Below are positions 54,601 through 64,000 of a DNA stretch of 64,000 bases, one piece after another; the first letter of the stretch is position 1; the number at the start of each line of letters is the position of its first letter. The notes beneath the pieces are model-generated. The model had not been told where the DNA came from. It made no database searches and saw only the letters and a program-made list of their open reading frames with translations. The DNA is taken from assembly GCA_009746045.1 (NCBI GenBank), contig RPFO01000104.1:6458501-6522500 (forward strand). The letters are read 5' to 3'. This DNA comes from Mesostigma viride. Its lineage: Eukaryota > Streptophyta > Mesostigmatophyceae > Mesostigmatales > Mesostigmataceae. The position numbers and the translations under genes are program-made.

Positions 54601-57064
54601 TACATTATCCAACAAACCCGGAGGTACTACGATACGCTCGCCTTCATCCGTGCCTGCACCGCATGGGGAAGCATACACGTGGCATGCACTGGTGACTATA
54701 TTAGTAGTAGTAACATCATCATGGGGAAGCATACACGTGGCATGCACTGGTGACTATATAAGTAGTAGTAACATCATCATGGGGAAGCATACACGTGGCA
54801 TGCACTGGTGACCATATTAGTAGTAGTAACATCATCATGGGGAAGCATACACGTGGCATGCACTGGTGACTATATTAGTAGTAGTAACATCATCATGGGG
54901 AAGCATACACGTGGCATGCACTGGTGACTATATTAGTAGTAACATCATCATGGGGATGCATACACGTGGCATGCACTGGTGACTATATTAGTAGTGGTAA
55001 CATCATCATGGGGATGCATACACGTGGCATGCACTGGTGACTATATTAGTAGTGGTAACATCATCATGGGGCAACATCCCGATGTTGCTAACACGCCATG
55101 CTAGTACATGCTCACATGCGCGAAAGATTATTACAACAAAAAAGATTTTCAAAAGACTGCCAGGACAGGAGACAAGGGTGACGGGCACACGAGCCCAGGT
55201 GGTTTGAAAGTGGTAAAAGCCGCGGCAGCATTGCCCTCTACTTAGTAGTAAGTAATCAAGTACTAGTTAGTAGGAGATATATGTTAACATTATGCACTGA
55301 CACTAATCTTTCAATTCATTCCTGTTAAAAGCGATCGCAGCTGCTCCTAGCACAAAGTTAGAAAAACCATACATAAGAGTCTATAACCACAGATGGTGAG
55401 CTTGCTTGAGGGATGGGGGGGGGTATTACTACGGTGTGTAGGGTTGATCGGCCATGGTTAATTGTGCGCTCGCACGGTGGCCACTGGCCAGGCCTACTGA
55501 TCTGTTTTCGGGAGAGTCACCGTACTAAAAGACTGTCCTACATTCATTACCTACGTGACCCAGCGTCTAGGACGATCATGAAGAATAACATGGATGAGCT
55601 AGTGATGCATGACTGCGCCGACCGTGCGTTGCTTATGCACTGCCAGGGTTGAATTAAGGTCAATGCAACCGTTATTTATTCAGGTGGCTGTTTGAAGTAG
55701 GGGCGAGCAGTGGACTAATAGAGTACCTTAGAATGAATTAAGCAACACAGCTTAGGCCATCATCGCACTTTCTTATCTGTGGGCACTGGTAGCTGTGCTG
55801 TACTGCTACTAGTGCGGGGCAGATATTATTAATCATGAATTACAGCATCAATCTCGCTGGATTCATTACGTAGCTATCATCGTACCTGTATAGACCAAGT
55901 TGTCAGCCATCCCAGGCTGCTGCAGTGGGAACGAGCAAAAACAAGAAGATACCAACTAAGGTCAGGGCGGCATCATTGCTGCCAGCGAGGATGACATTGT
56001 CCATTTGCAGGGGAGTAAAACGCTGGACAGTTAGCATACTGAGATATTGTCATAGTTAAGAAACAATATTGCACGCGGATTTTCCCCAAATGAGGTTCCA
56101 TTTGCTGCAGATACTTCTGCCCACCATGATCAGCAAGCAGCACGGGCTATGCTGCAGTCTACAGCTTATTCCTGCAACGTCAATGCATGTTCATCCCAGC
56201 TGCTGCACATGCATGGCACTGTGTAGCCAGAACCTACGGACGCTTATTATAACTAGGTGATGAGCGCACTAGTTGGCCCGCAGTAGATAGCCGTAGTTGG
56301 CCACTGAAGAGAGAGCATGCAGGCAGAAATGCTATATACATAGCAATTATATGTGCTTATATTACTACCACAAGTAGTTCTATAATACGTACGTATGTGG
56401 CGTGAAAAAGATTGTTATTAGCTGATGGTACGCAGGAAATTCACATCAACAGACACCCACGTTAGCCATAATTTCCAAGGTATCCCCTTTAATAAAGGCT
56501 TGCAGGTATTTCTATAACTTAAGTTACACGATGTTAATATCGGCCACTGAACTGGCCATTGATCGCCTTGAGCTGCCTGTAAGTATCATGGTCATAGTTG
56601 ACCACATGCCGGATCAAATATTAGACGTATACATCCTTAGGTGCCTTAAAGCGTGTATACCGGATGTTCTTTGTGGTTGATCAACCAGCAAATCAATTAC
56701 TAGTACTATATGAATAACAGGCCCGCGGATATTGCTGGCGTGTACATTAAAGCTCTCCAAGCATCACTGACAAGTGCTGAAGCTGCCGCAACAAAATGCA
56801 AACTGGGGCTGATCATGTACAGACTGATGTGAAGTAGTAGGACTATATAGTGTCTAGCTCTTGCTGCCATGAGCACAGCTGTGAGTGGTGATTAATACAG
56901 CCCAAAACATGCAAGGCCCGCTGCAAGTACTCGGATAATCGATCGATCCGCAAAACGCCTAATGTGAGATAGCTTACCACCAAGATGCATTGGAGGGTAG
57001 CCAAGAAGGCCAGAACGAAGGCCCATGAACACTGCACCCGGCGGCCGGCCATCCGCCCCGGCAT
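44986..57064 (-). CDS. Secreted RTX-repeat and Root-cap-domain protein, multi-exon
   Basis: The exon chain on the minus strand is 57064-56978 (signal peptide), one or more unresolved exons, about 55919-55886, 54653-51588, 50398-50285, 48666-47906, 47305-47138 and 45177-44986 (stop). The joins from 54653 onward are in phase. The protein is about 1,500 residues. It has an N-terminal hydrophobic signal (WAFVLAFLATLQCILV), about 1,000 residues of Gly/Asp calcium-type repeats, a Cys-rich module (CADNRRGQDWGCLTGFACKL) and a linker with RRRHLLQ. A C-terminal Root-cap/vWD-like domain follows (DPHFVSARGDRFDFVG, VHGILGQSF, DYATSGMFAADC). The family knowledge is that RTX repeats bind Ca2+ outside the cell and that Root-cap domains occur in secreted green-lineage proteins. 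A role in the extracellular matrix or cell wall is inferred. Introns reach about 2 kb. Confidence 0.75.
46792..46836. repeat. (GACT)n microsatellite
   Basis: About ten GACT units lie in the last intron of the RTX/Root-cap gene. Confidence 0.9.
48888..49000. repeat. Dispersed repeat, truncated copy
   Basis: It matches the start of the 33902 repeat (TATCAAGGAGACAACCAGTG, GAGAATCCGGACCATGGTAG, TTTTCGAGTCGTTCA). It lies in an intron of the RTX/Root-cap gene. The rest of 49000-50284 is intron with no gene seen. Confidence 0.7.
50934..51090. repeat. Dispersed repeat, second intronic copy
   Basis: It has the same family signature (CATCAAAGAGACA, AGAATCCGGACAATGGTAGC, GTGTAGCCTTGTTCATTG, TTATGGCTGGC) in the intron between the RTX exon and the Cys-rich exon. 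Confidence 0.7.
51588..54653 (-). CDS. RTX-type repeat exon, 1,022 codons
   Basis: One uninterrupted exon carries about 40 GGxGxD motifs. The C-terminal part (RLQGGNGSDTLWGGAGNDTV) has classic close-packed nonapeptides. The larger part spaces one motif every 25 residues (VSGGDGNDDVDTRIDTWDGG), which gives a 75-bp DNA tandem repeat from about 52470 to 53900. Acceptor GTGCAG is at 54654-54657, and donor CAG/GTAGGG lies beyond 51588. It is likely a calcium-stabilised beta-roll or solenoid. The gene has few close parallels in my memory, and bacterial ancestry of the repeats is possible. Confidence 0.85.
54663..55073. repeat. 58-bp tandem repeat, about seven copies
   Basis: ATGGGGAAGCATACACGTGG starts at 54663, 54721, 54779, 54837 and 54895, with ATGGGGATGCATACACGTGG or a variant at 54950, 55008 and 55066. 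The array lies immediately upstream of the RTX exon acceptor. Frames reading into it from the RTX exon are artefacts. Confidence 0.9.
55074..56977. other. Introns of the RTX/Root-cap gene
   Basis: There is no independent gene. A likely small exon lies at 55886-55919 (GMADNLVYT, phase matching the RTX exon) and a possible one near 55958-56020. Confidence 0.4.
56978..57064 (-). CDS. Signal-peptide exon
   Basis: These 29 codons run from ATG (57062-57064) to donor GTG/GTAAGC. Basic residues (RMAGRR) precede a hydrophobic core (WAFVLAFLATLQCILV). The exon is phase 0. The link to the RTX exon is by orientation and the lack of any other gene in between, and the exons around 55886-56020 (LQMDNVILAGSND, GMADNLVYTG) are only partly resolved. 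Confidence 0.5.
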
Positions 57065-57470
57065 TGCGCTTTTATGTATTTCTTTCGGGAAGGTCGTCAA
57101 TGACAGACCCCACTGGAGGAATACGAAGACCGATGGAAGAAATGAAGACAAGCCAGGAAGCGTGGAACTCAGGTCGGAGTTGAGTTGAGTTGAGTTTTAT
57201 TCCCACGCCGTCAGGTCGAAGTGAGGACTCGCGATCGCCTGCGATCTTCCTTGATCGCCTAGTTGCTCAACGATGGGGCCACCCTCAGTCACTGCAGCAT
57301 GACTCGCACGCGCGCCGCGTGCTGAACGGCTGTGTGGTGCTGTTGTTGTCGTCGTCGTATAATGTCGTTACGTGTGTGGCGTACGGGCCACAGAATGCCC
57401 GTAGGTCTTTTATATGTACGGACCACAGGATGCCCGATGTTTTTAATATAGTTGGATATGCGCCGCACAT

Positions 57471-57725
57471 GGGCAGCAGAGATTTGGAAACGGCGAATCC
57501 TCTGTTGTTGTTGTTGTTGCCCACGCCGCACATGGGCAGCAGAGATTTGGAAACGGCGAATCCTCTGTTGTTGTTGTTGTTGCCCACGCCGCACATGGGC
57601 AGCAGAGATTTGGAAACGGCGAATCCTCTGTTGTTGTTGTTGTTGCCCACGCCGCACATGGGCAGCAGAGATTTGGAAACGGCCGAGGGCCAAGACACTG
57701 AACACAAGCTGTTGTTGTTGTTGTT
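57471..57725. repeat. 63-bp tandem repeat with TTG runs, four copies
   Basis: GGGCAGCAGAGATTTGGAAA starts at 57471, 57534, 57597 and 57660. Each unit except the last carries a (TTG)5 block, and the last ends in a longer TTG run at 57710-57740. An Asn-rich minus frame across it is a repeat artefact. Confidence 0.9.
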
Positions 57726-57740
57726 GTTGTTGTTGTTGTG

Positions 57741-58301
57741 ATAGAGCATTCTATTGTGGTTCGATTTGGACTGCGTTGGATCCATCATCGGACGCTCCAG
57801 ATTGTCGGCGGCTAACGTTTTAACTTTTTTCATTTTGCCTTCGTATATCATCGACTGTGCGAACCATGTTTTGTTGAATGTGTACACATTAGGGATGTTA
57901 GCAAAAACTACCAGTCCGGCCGGCAACCTGCCGGAGGAACGCGGACGCTAGCAAACACTAAAACGTACAGAGTGGACCAGTCCGGCCGGCGGCCTACCGG
58001 GACGCAAGTTTTATTTCAAGACCAGTAGTTCTTGTCCATTACGCCCAACAACATCACCTACACAACGTACGGTGTGCGCCCTATTTATTCCCGTTTTTTC
58101 GTCGCCCCTTGCGTTGGGGCAACTCCTCCCCATCCGACGGCTCCAAATCCTCCTGGCGCGCCGCAGCAAGCCGGTCCATGTAGCATGTGCGGTACTCCAG
58201 GCGATTCGACAGCATGCAGCATGCAGCATGTCGGGCCACTGGACAGGGCTCTGGGAGGACTGCGAGCCTCCTTGGCCTCCACTTCCACTGGACAAGGCTA
58301 T
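57741..58301. other. No supported gene
   Basis: Unique sequence with GCCGGC-rich words (57908-57925 and 57978-57999 repeat ACCAGTCCGGCCGGC). Short frames have no support. Confidence 0.3.
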
Positions 58302-58435
58302 TCGGCTACATCTGTGCGGTTTTTCGGCTACATCTGTGCAGTTTTCGGCTACATCTGTGCGGTTTTTCGGCTACATCTGTGCGGTTTTCGGCTACATCTG
58401 TGCGGTTTTCGGCTACATCTGTGCGGTTCTCGGGT
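58302..58435. repeat. 21-22-bp tandem repeat, six copies
   Basis: CGGCTACATCTGTGCGGTTT repeats six times with small length changes, just upstream of the TTG satellite. Confidence 0.9.
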
Positions 58436-58515
58436 GTACCTGTCCGTCCGTCCGTCAGATTCACCCATCTGACGGTCGTAAAATGTGGGAGAGTAAGCGA
58501 GCGGAATAGGGTTGC

Positions 58516-59073
<558 letters not shown>

Positions 59074-59084
59074 CACCGGGAAGG

Positions 59085-59670
59085 GGGGTGTGACATTTTG
59101 TGATATTTTGTGACATATCACGTGACATTTTGTGATGTGGATGTGACAAAATGTGACACTTTGTGATTTTTTGTGACAAAACTGTGATATTCTGTGACAT
59201 TTCGTGATAAATCATGTGATAAAACCAGCATATTCTGTGATTATCTTTGTGACAAAAACAAGGAATTTATCACAAAATATCAATGTCACGACTTGACAAA
59301 ACGCACTGACAAAATCCGTGACATTATCACTGATATATCACGAAAAAAGGGTGACAAATCCGTGACATTATCACAAAAAAAAGGGTGACAAATCCGTGAC
59401 ATTATCACGAAAAAAGGGTGACAAATCCGTGACATTATCACTGATATATCAGGAAAAAAAGGGTGACGAAATCCGTGACGTTATCACTGATATATCAGGA
59501 AAAAAAGGGTGACGAAATCCGTGACATTGTCACTGATATATCAGGAAAAAAAGGGTGACAAAGCCGTGACAATGTCACTGATAAATCTAGGGAGAAAACA
59601 GTGACATAAAACCACGGGCGATCATGACATATCACACAGATATATCGTGACATATCACACAGATATATCA
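59085..59670. repeat. TGTGACA/TATCAC-type degenerate satellite
   Basis: The first part repeats TTTTGTGACA and TGTGATAT. The second repeats units of about 40 bp containing AAAAAGGGTGACAAATCCGTG and ACATTATCACTGATATATCA (for example 59340-59570). Confidence 0.85.
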
Positions 59671-60734
59671 GAACACATTCCAAAGCAAAACGGATGAAAA
59701 GCACACCTCGCGATTTCTTTATTACAAATATAAAGATAAATGTAACAGATCTTCATTCTTCATTCTTGATTCTTCATTCTTCAACAGTGATTATCGATCA
59801 GTGACAATTTGCAAACGCCGGCTTGGCGCTTGTCGTTGCGTGACAGAAATCTCAGAATGTTCCTGGAATGCAATAAAAAACGCACATGCGCAAGAAACAT
59901 GAACGGATGGTTGGTGTCAGCTGTCTCATCTGCCACCGCACCCTAGAAAACCAATTCATGAACAAGAAAGCGCTCGATATAGATCAAGAAAACAAAAACA
60001 AACCTGCGCAGCCGTGGCGCCTAGATGACGATGTTAAGTGGACGACGACGAGGAGGCCGGCACCTTGTCTCCCTGTGAGCAGAAAAAAAAAGGCAAGTTT
60101 GAACACTCAAGATTTGTCATAGCCTTTCACAGCCTCGATCAATAGAAATGTTGCACATCAAAATCAATGTGTTGCCTAGAACATCCTTGAATGGGTTTCA
60201 AGAACAGCAAGGCGGCCTCCCCCGCCCGCAAACTCATAATCCCAGTGTTTACAACCCCCTCATGAGGGGGTTGTAAAATTGCAATCAGTCATTTAAAAAA
60301 AAAAAAAAATCCCAGTTTCACACACTGCCCACTCATAAATAATCCCAGTTTCCCACAGCCCCCACTCAGCCCACTCTGACATAAACCACCCCAGTTTAGA
60401 CACCCCCTCTCATGAATAAGCCCAGTTTCCCACAGTCACCTGGGAGACCGCGCAACCTGGGGTCAGTCAGGTCAGTCACAGCCGGTGCGGCGCTAGATTA
60501 CAATACCGGTCCGATGTAGTGTAGTGGGGTGGGTGGGGTGGGGGTGGGGTGGGGGAAGGGGGGGGGGGTTCCCCTCTCCTTTGGTGGGTGTCAAGGGGGA
60601 CATTGGTAGGGGTTGATGATTTAGTAGTTGTGGAACGCAGTTGTAAATGTGGGTAGCTCGTGCGTAGGTCACAGGTTCTTGTGAGGGGTGGGGATGCTTG
60701 GGTTGCCGTGGTGGCTTGCCTACGGTACGTAGGT
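59671..60734. other. No supported gene
   Basis: A 78-codon frame at 59886-60122 (VSCLICHRTLENQFMNKK) has one CxxC and no context. 60230-60470 repeats AATCCCAGTTT(C/A)CACA-like words. 60525-60570 is a G-rich run. Confidence 0.3.
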
Positions 60735-60922
60735 GCCTGAATACAGTGGTGGGCAGGTGCACTTCGTGCACCCAGAGCAGGTGGCAGTTTACATTCCCCC
60801 ACCTGCAAGAAATAGCCAAGAGTGTATTAAAGGCCATATGCCCCTTCTCAGGGCTAAGTGCTACATATACTCCCAACGGAGTTATGTTCCTAATTAATTA
60901 ATTAATTAATTAATTAATTAAT
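60735..60922 (+). repeat. LINE 3' tail, copy E
   Basis: It matches the tails at 39780-39890 and 6831-6954 in plus orientation: GTGCACCCAGAGCAG, CACCTGCAAGAAATAG, GGCCATATGCCCCTTCTC and CCAACGGAGTTATGTTCC, then (TAAT)n to 60922. It is strongly 5'-truncated. Confidence 0.85.
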
Positions 60923-61500
60923 GGTACGTAGGCGGGCTTGGCGATGGTCTATGCAGCAGGGTCAGTTATGGTTGAGTGGACAAGGGGTTGGTTGCCCCGG
61001 AGGCCGGGGTGGGCGGGGTTGGTTATGGTTCACGTGGATGGTGGGGTGGAGTCATCGTATATTAGGGCAGCGGGGGGTGGGGTCACTGGGCGGGGTGCAA
61101 TGGTGTAGGGGAACCTCGTTGTGGGGCGGTAGGGTGGTTTAGTGGATGGTTTGCGATGTTGGTGTGGAATGTGGTGGAGGTAATACGGAAGGGTGGTAGT
61201 CACATAGGTTGGCTAGGGGGACTCAAAAAGTGGATGGTCGGGTGGGTCAGCGTATGGTTTGGGAAGGAGGGCAGTGTATGGTTTGGGGAGGAGGGCGGTG
61301 TTACGGTGTTGTGGGGGACCTCAGGGTGGGGGCGAGAGTGGTCCGTAGTCAGGGGGGGATGGATAGCGGCATGTGGATGTCCGTAATGTATCTTTGTGGG
61401 TGGGGTGGGTATGGAACAGGCAGGGGAGTGGGGCGAGTGGGGGTTAGCAGGGTGGAGGGTGCTGGCATTGTGGCGGGATGGTTGGAGGCACATGGACACA
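60923..61500. other. GT-rich degenerate region
   Basis: The plus strand is mostly G and T (GGGGTGGGTGGGGTGG-like words). There is no gene, and long frames reflect base bias. Confidence 0.5.
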
Positions 61501-64000
61501 CATAATGGCAAGAGTAACTGCATGCATAGCAACATGGGACCAGCTGTTCCGAGAACATCTGCAACCCTCACCATGCAACAACCAACAGCAACCGGCAACT
61601 GCCAACAGTGACAACGTTCGCAAGATGTGACGCCAAGGCCATTGGAGATCCTGATGTAATTTCGGGGGGTTCCTAGTCCTGCCGTGTACTTAACTTAATT
61701 CAGGGCCGCACACTTCGTGTGGTGCAGTGGTGCAGCGAGGGCTCATGGCCGGTATGGTGGTAGCCGGTAGGTGAAGACCTTGCTGCGAATCGAGGGCGTG
61801 ATATTGCATGGGAAAATGATGCCGAGAGTCTCAGGGCGTCTCGCGTGGTGACAGCTGCAGCGTGTGGGCCGAGGAGCTCGAGATGCAGGTCTCGTCGGTA
61901 CATGTGGGCCACTGGTGAGGGCGCCAATGTGATGGAGGCCTTTCCATCGTGCCAGTTGGACATCACTCAACAGCCAAAGGGGCGGCTGCATTGGCGGTGG
62001 GGCTAGAATTCTGGTAACTGCACAGAATTGACCCAAGAAAGCTCGAATCGCGGGCATGGGCAGGCGAGGTAAAAGAGGGAAACATTGCGCCAGCGGTTGA
62101 GGAAAGAAGGCCTGTTTACAGTGCTGGGCCTCAGAAGGAGTCGAGGCGTCGGCTCAGTTGGCAGGGCGACGATAAGTCTGTCAAAGCTGCGCATGGGTGG
62201 CGCAATGAGAGCTCATTAGGAAGGTCTCGCGCAGGAGGTTTCGATAGGCTAAAATTTTTCTCAGTCCTCGAAGATTAGGCGGGTGAAAATCGTAAATCCG
62301 CCATAGCCGCCATTTAAAAAATTTTCCCGCTTTCCATGGGATATACTGCCTAGCCTTACAGTAGCCAAATGGATTTGCGTGCGCCTCAGTCCATGCACCT
62401 AGTCGTTCGCCATCGGTTTCGGCGCAATATTTGAATTTTGCGCAAGGATCCTGACGGGTTGATTCCAGACTTGCGCTTGTTGCGAAAGATTATTGATTTA
62501 TTTTGTCCATTCATTCCAGACTCCCAAGCTAGGGGCCGCCGTCGACTGTAGTCTGAACGGTACGGCTAACAGTTACGATGCCAGGCCAGCAGCAAGCGGT
62601 CAAAACCAAGCGATACTAGAGAGTCATGTCAGTCGTCTTTTTACTGGTTTCGTCACTCAGTTATTCCTCATGTATGTCAAACTACTTCTACTTGGGAAGA
62701 TATGTAGTAGCGGCGAATCGGAAGTGGAAGTGGGCAGGGGGGGGCGGGAAGTACGACTGATGCAATATACCGTACGTTAGTTATCGTCACAAAGCGAGTG
62801 ACTGACGATAGTAAAGGGCCTCTAATGACGACAGTGATGACGATAGTATTTGGCACTGATGAGTGATGACAGGAAGAGCGATGACCCCAAGTTACCAGAC
62901 TTTGCGACGTTGATGAGACTTAGCGAATTGCGAGCCCTCATTCCAGTGGTTGCGCGGGTGTTACCGTTGAAGTTGAAGAAAAAAAAACTTGACTTGAACA
63001 TCTATCCACGCTGCACAGGTGGGAAAGGTGGAAGGGAGCTGCGATCGGCTCGCAGCCAAGGCGGGATTATGTGCCTTTTGATTTCCAGCAATGTCGCTTC
63101 TGTATGAACGCACGTGGTGGTTGGAATAGGAGCATAGGCTTACTGATGACCGTCGTGATTTATGTAGCCATTAGGGCGTCGTCTTAAATGAATTCAGGAG
63201 CGAGCTCGGACAAGGCTACAAGCAGCCATCGGGGGAGAAACATAGGCATGGTCTGGAATAAAGCTTCAATCGATCTGTTCGCTCAGTGGTAGGCACAGCA
63301 CATTCGGACATCCAGAAGCTGCCCACTCTTTACCAGTTGAGGTGAGCAAGGAATTCCTCGCCTGAAATTCTAATAAGTTTGCATCGACTTTAACATGCAT
63401 GCCGTACGCACGTGGCATTCTCACGTATCGCCCTAGGGCCAAGGCTGCTATGGGCCGCTCGGTTTCATGCCAAGTTAGCCGTGCTTGCCATGAATGCTGC
63501 AGCAGTTTCACTATCTCATTCGTACAAGGTCAATAGACTATGCAAACGACATCCGATTTAGTTTTCATGAAGGGCATAACCTTGTTCAGATTGAGAGTTG
63601 CATGGCATGGGCTGCTCTTGCGCCACTTTCCTTGTCTTAACCTACTGATTCTCTGTTTATGCTTTCGGTCGTTATACATTCGTATGTGTGCATCTGTGCT
63701 GCCATTGTGGTGTCAATTTTGCGCGTGTACTTGTGATGCCTGATACCGTTGGACTTGCACGCGGCCCCATCGCATGTGGCAGCGACAAGCTCTTGGTCGC
63801 CTGTCCAGCGCGGCGAATTCTTGATGGTGAGCAACGGTGATCATTCTTTATGTAGTGCTCATTCCTCAAATTATCAACGTGCTGTGCGTGTCAGCCACCA
63901 TTGGCCTTGTTCTTCCAGCTTCCGTGCATGATTTTTTTGTAGCCCGCTGGTGATGCTCTGAGCTACAAATAGTTTGCATTATTTGTCCCAATTCCTTCGC
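61501..64000. other. No gene recognised
   Basis: I looked for exons with splice sites and for repeats shared with the rest of the window and found none that I can support. Frames are under 105 codons. Confidence 0.35.

Noticed and set aside
57285-57926. Asn-rich 213-codon minus-strand protein
   Set aside because: It is produced by the 63-bp TTG-containing tandem repeat, with no domain.
61200-61598. His/Pro/Thr-rich 132-codon frame
   Set aside because: It reflects the GT-rich base bias, with no exon signals or domain.

Overview
This is eukaryotic DNA with GT-AG introns, long repeats and dense layers of transposable elements. I think it is a green alga of the Chlamydomonadales type. The reasons are an RTX/Root-cap surface protein with an RRRHLLQ-type low-complexity motif, L1-type ORF1 retroelements, mid-range GC and long introns. 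The species is not identified. Only two loci look like host genes: a small RING-like gene (4.26-5.80 kb, +) and a long secreted-protein gene (57.06 down to 44.99 kb, -).

Layout. At 0-2.6 kb there is the 5' half of an LTR-type retroelement on the minus strand: an upstream ORF, gag with a CCHC knuckle, then an in-frame TGA and an open pol-like frame that runs off the window. At 4.3-5.8 kb lies the RING-like gene. The core of the window is 6,955-32,628, a 25,674-bp DNA transposon. It has perfect 25-bp terminal inverted repeats and a 4-bp TTCC target duplication, and it sits inside the 3' tail of an ORF1-only LINE copy. Intact copies of that LINE tail nearby show what the empty site looks like. 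The giant element carries a very long minus-strand gene (19.15 to 7.25 kb, at least 13 exons), a plus-strand DDE-type transposase gene (25.7-31.1 kb) and a small plus-strand gene (31.7-32.2 kb). It also holds a 4-kb 30-bp minisatellite and at least 27 copies of a GGTCRCTCTGCAGAGYGACC-like palindrome. The palindromes lie in its introns and spacers, and I saw none outside the element.

At 32.6-44.2 kb there is a patchwork of ORF1-only LINE copies, a hAT element (8-bp target duplication, BED-finger transposase fragment) and two TTAA-flanked 1.7-kb elements. A third TTAA element is nested in a transposase intron. At 45-57 kb is the RTX/Root-cap gene. At 57-59.7 kb there are satellites, including about 186 TTG units. 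The remainder (59.7-64 kb) holds another LINE tail, a GT-rich stretch and no gene I can support.

How the genes fit together. The transposase and terminal repeats make the 25.7-kb unit a candidate self-mobilising giant transposon. The minus-strand gene contains a weak ParB-like motif and charged, acidic and lysine-rich modules, and it could act on DNA or chromatin. Whether it recognises the palindromes is only a hypothesis. Several reading-frame breaks fall in C or G homopolymers both inside and outside the element. This suggests consensus errors in the assembly as well as real decay, so 'pseudogene' is not a safe conclusion for these genes.
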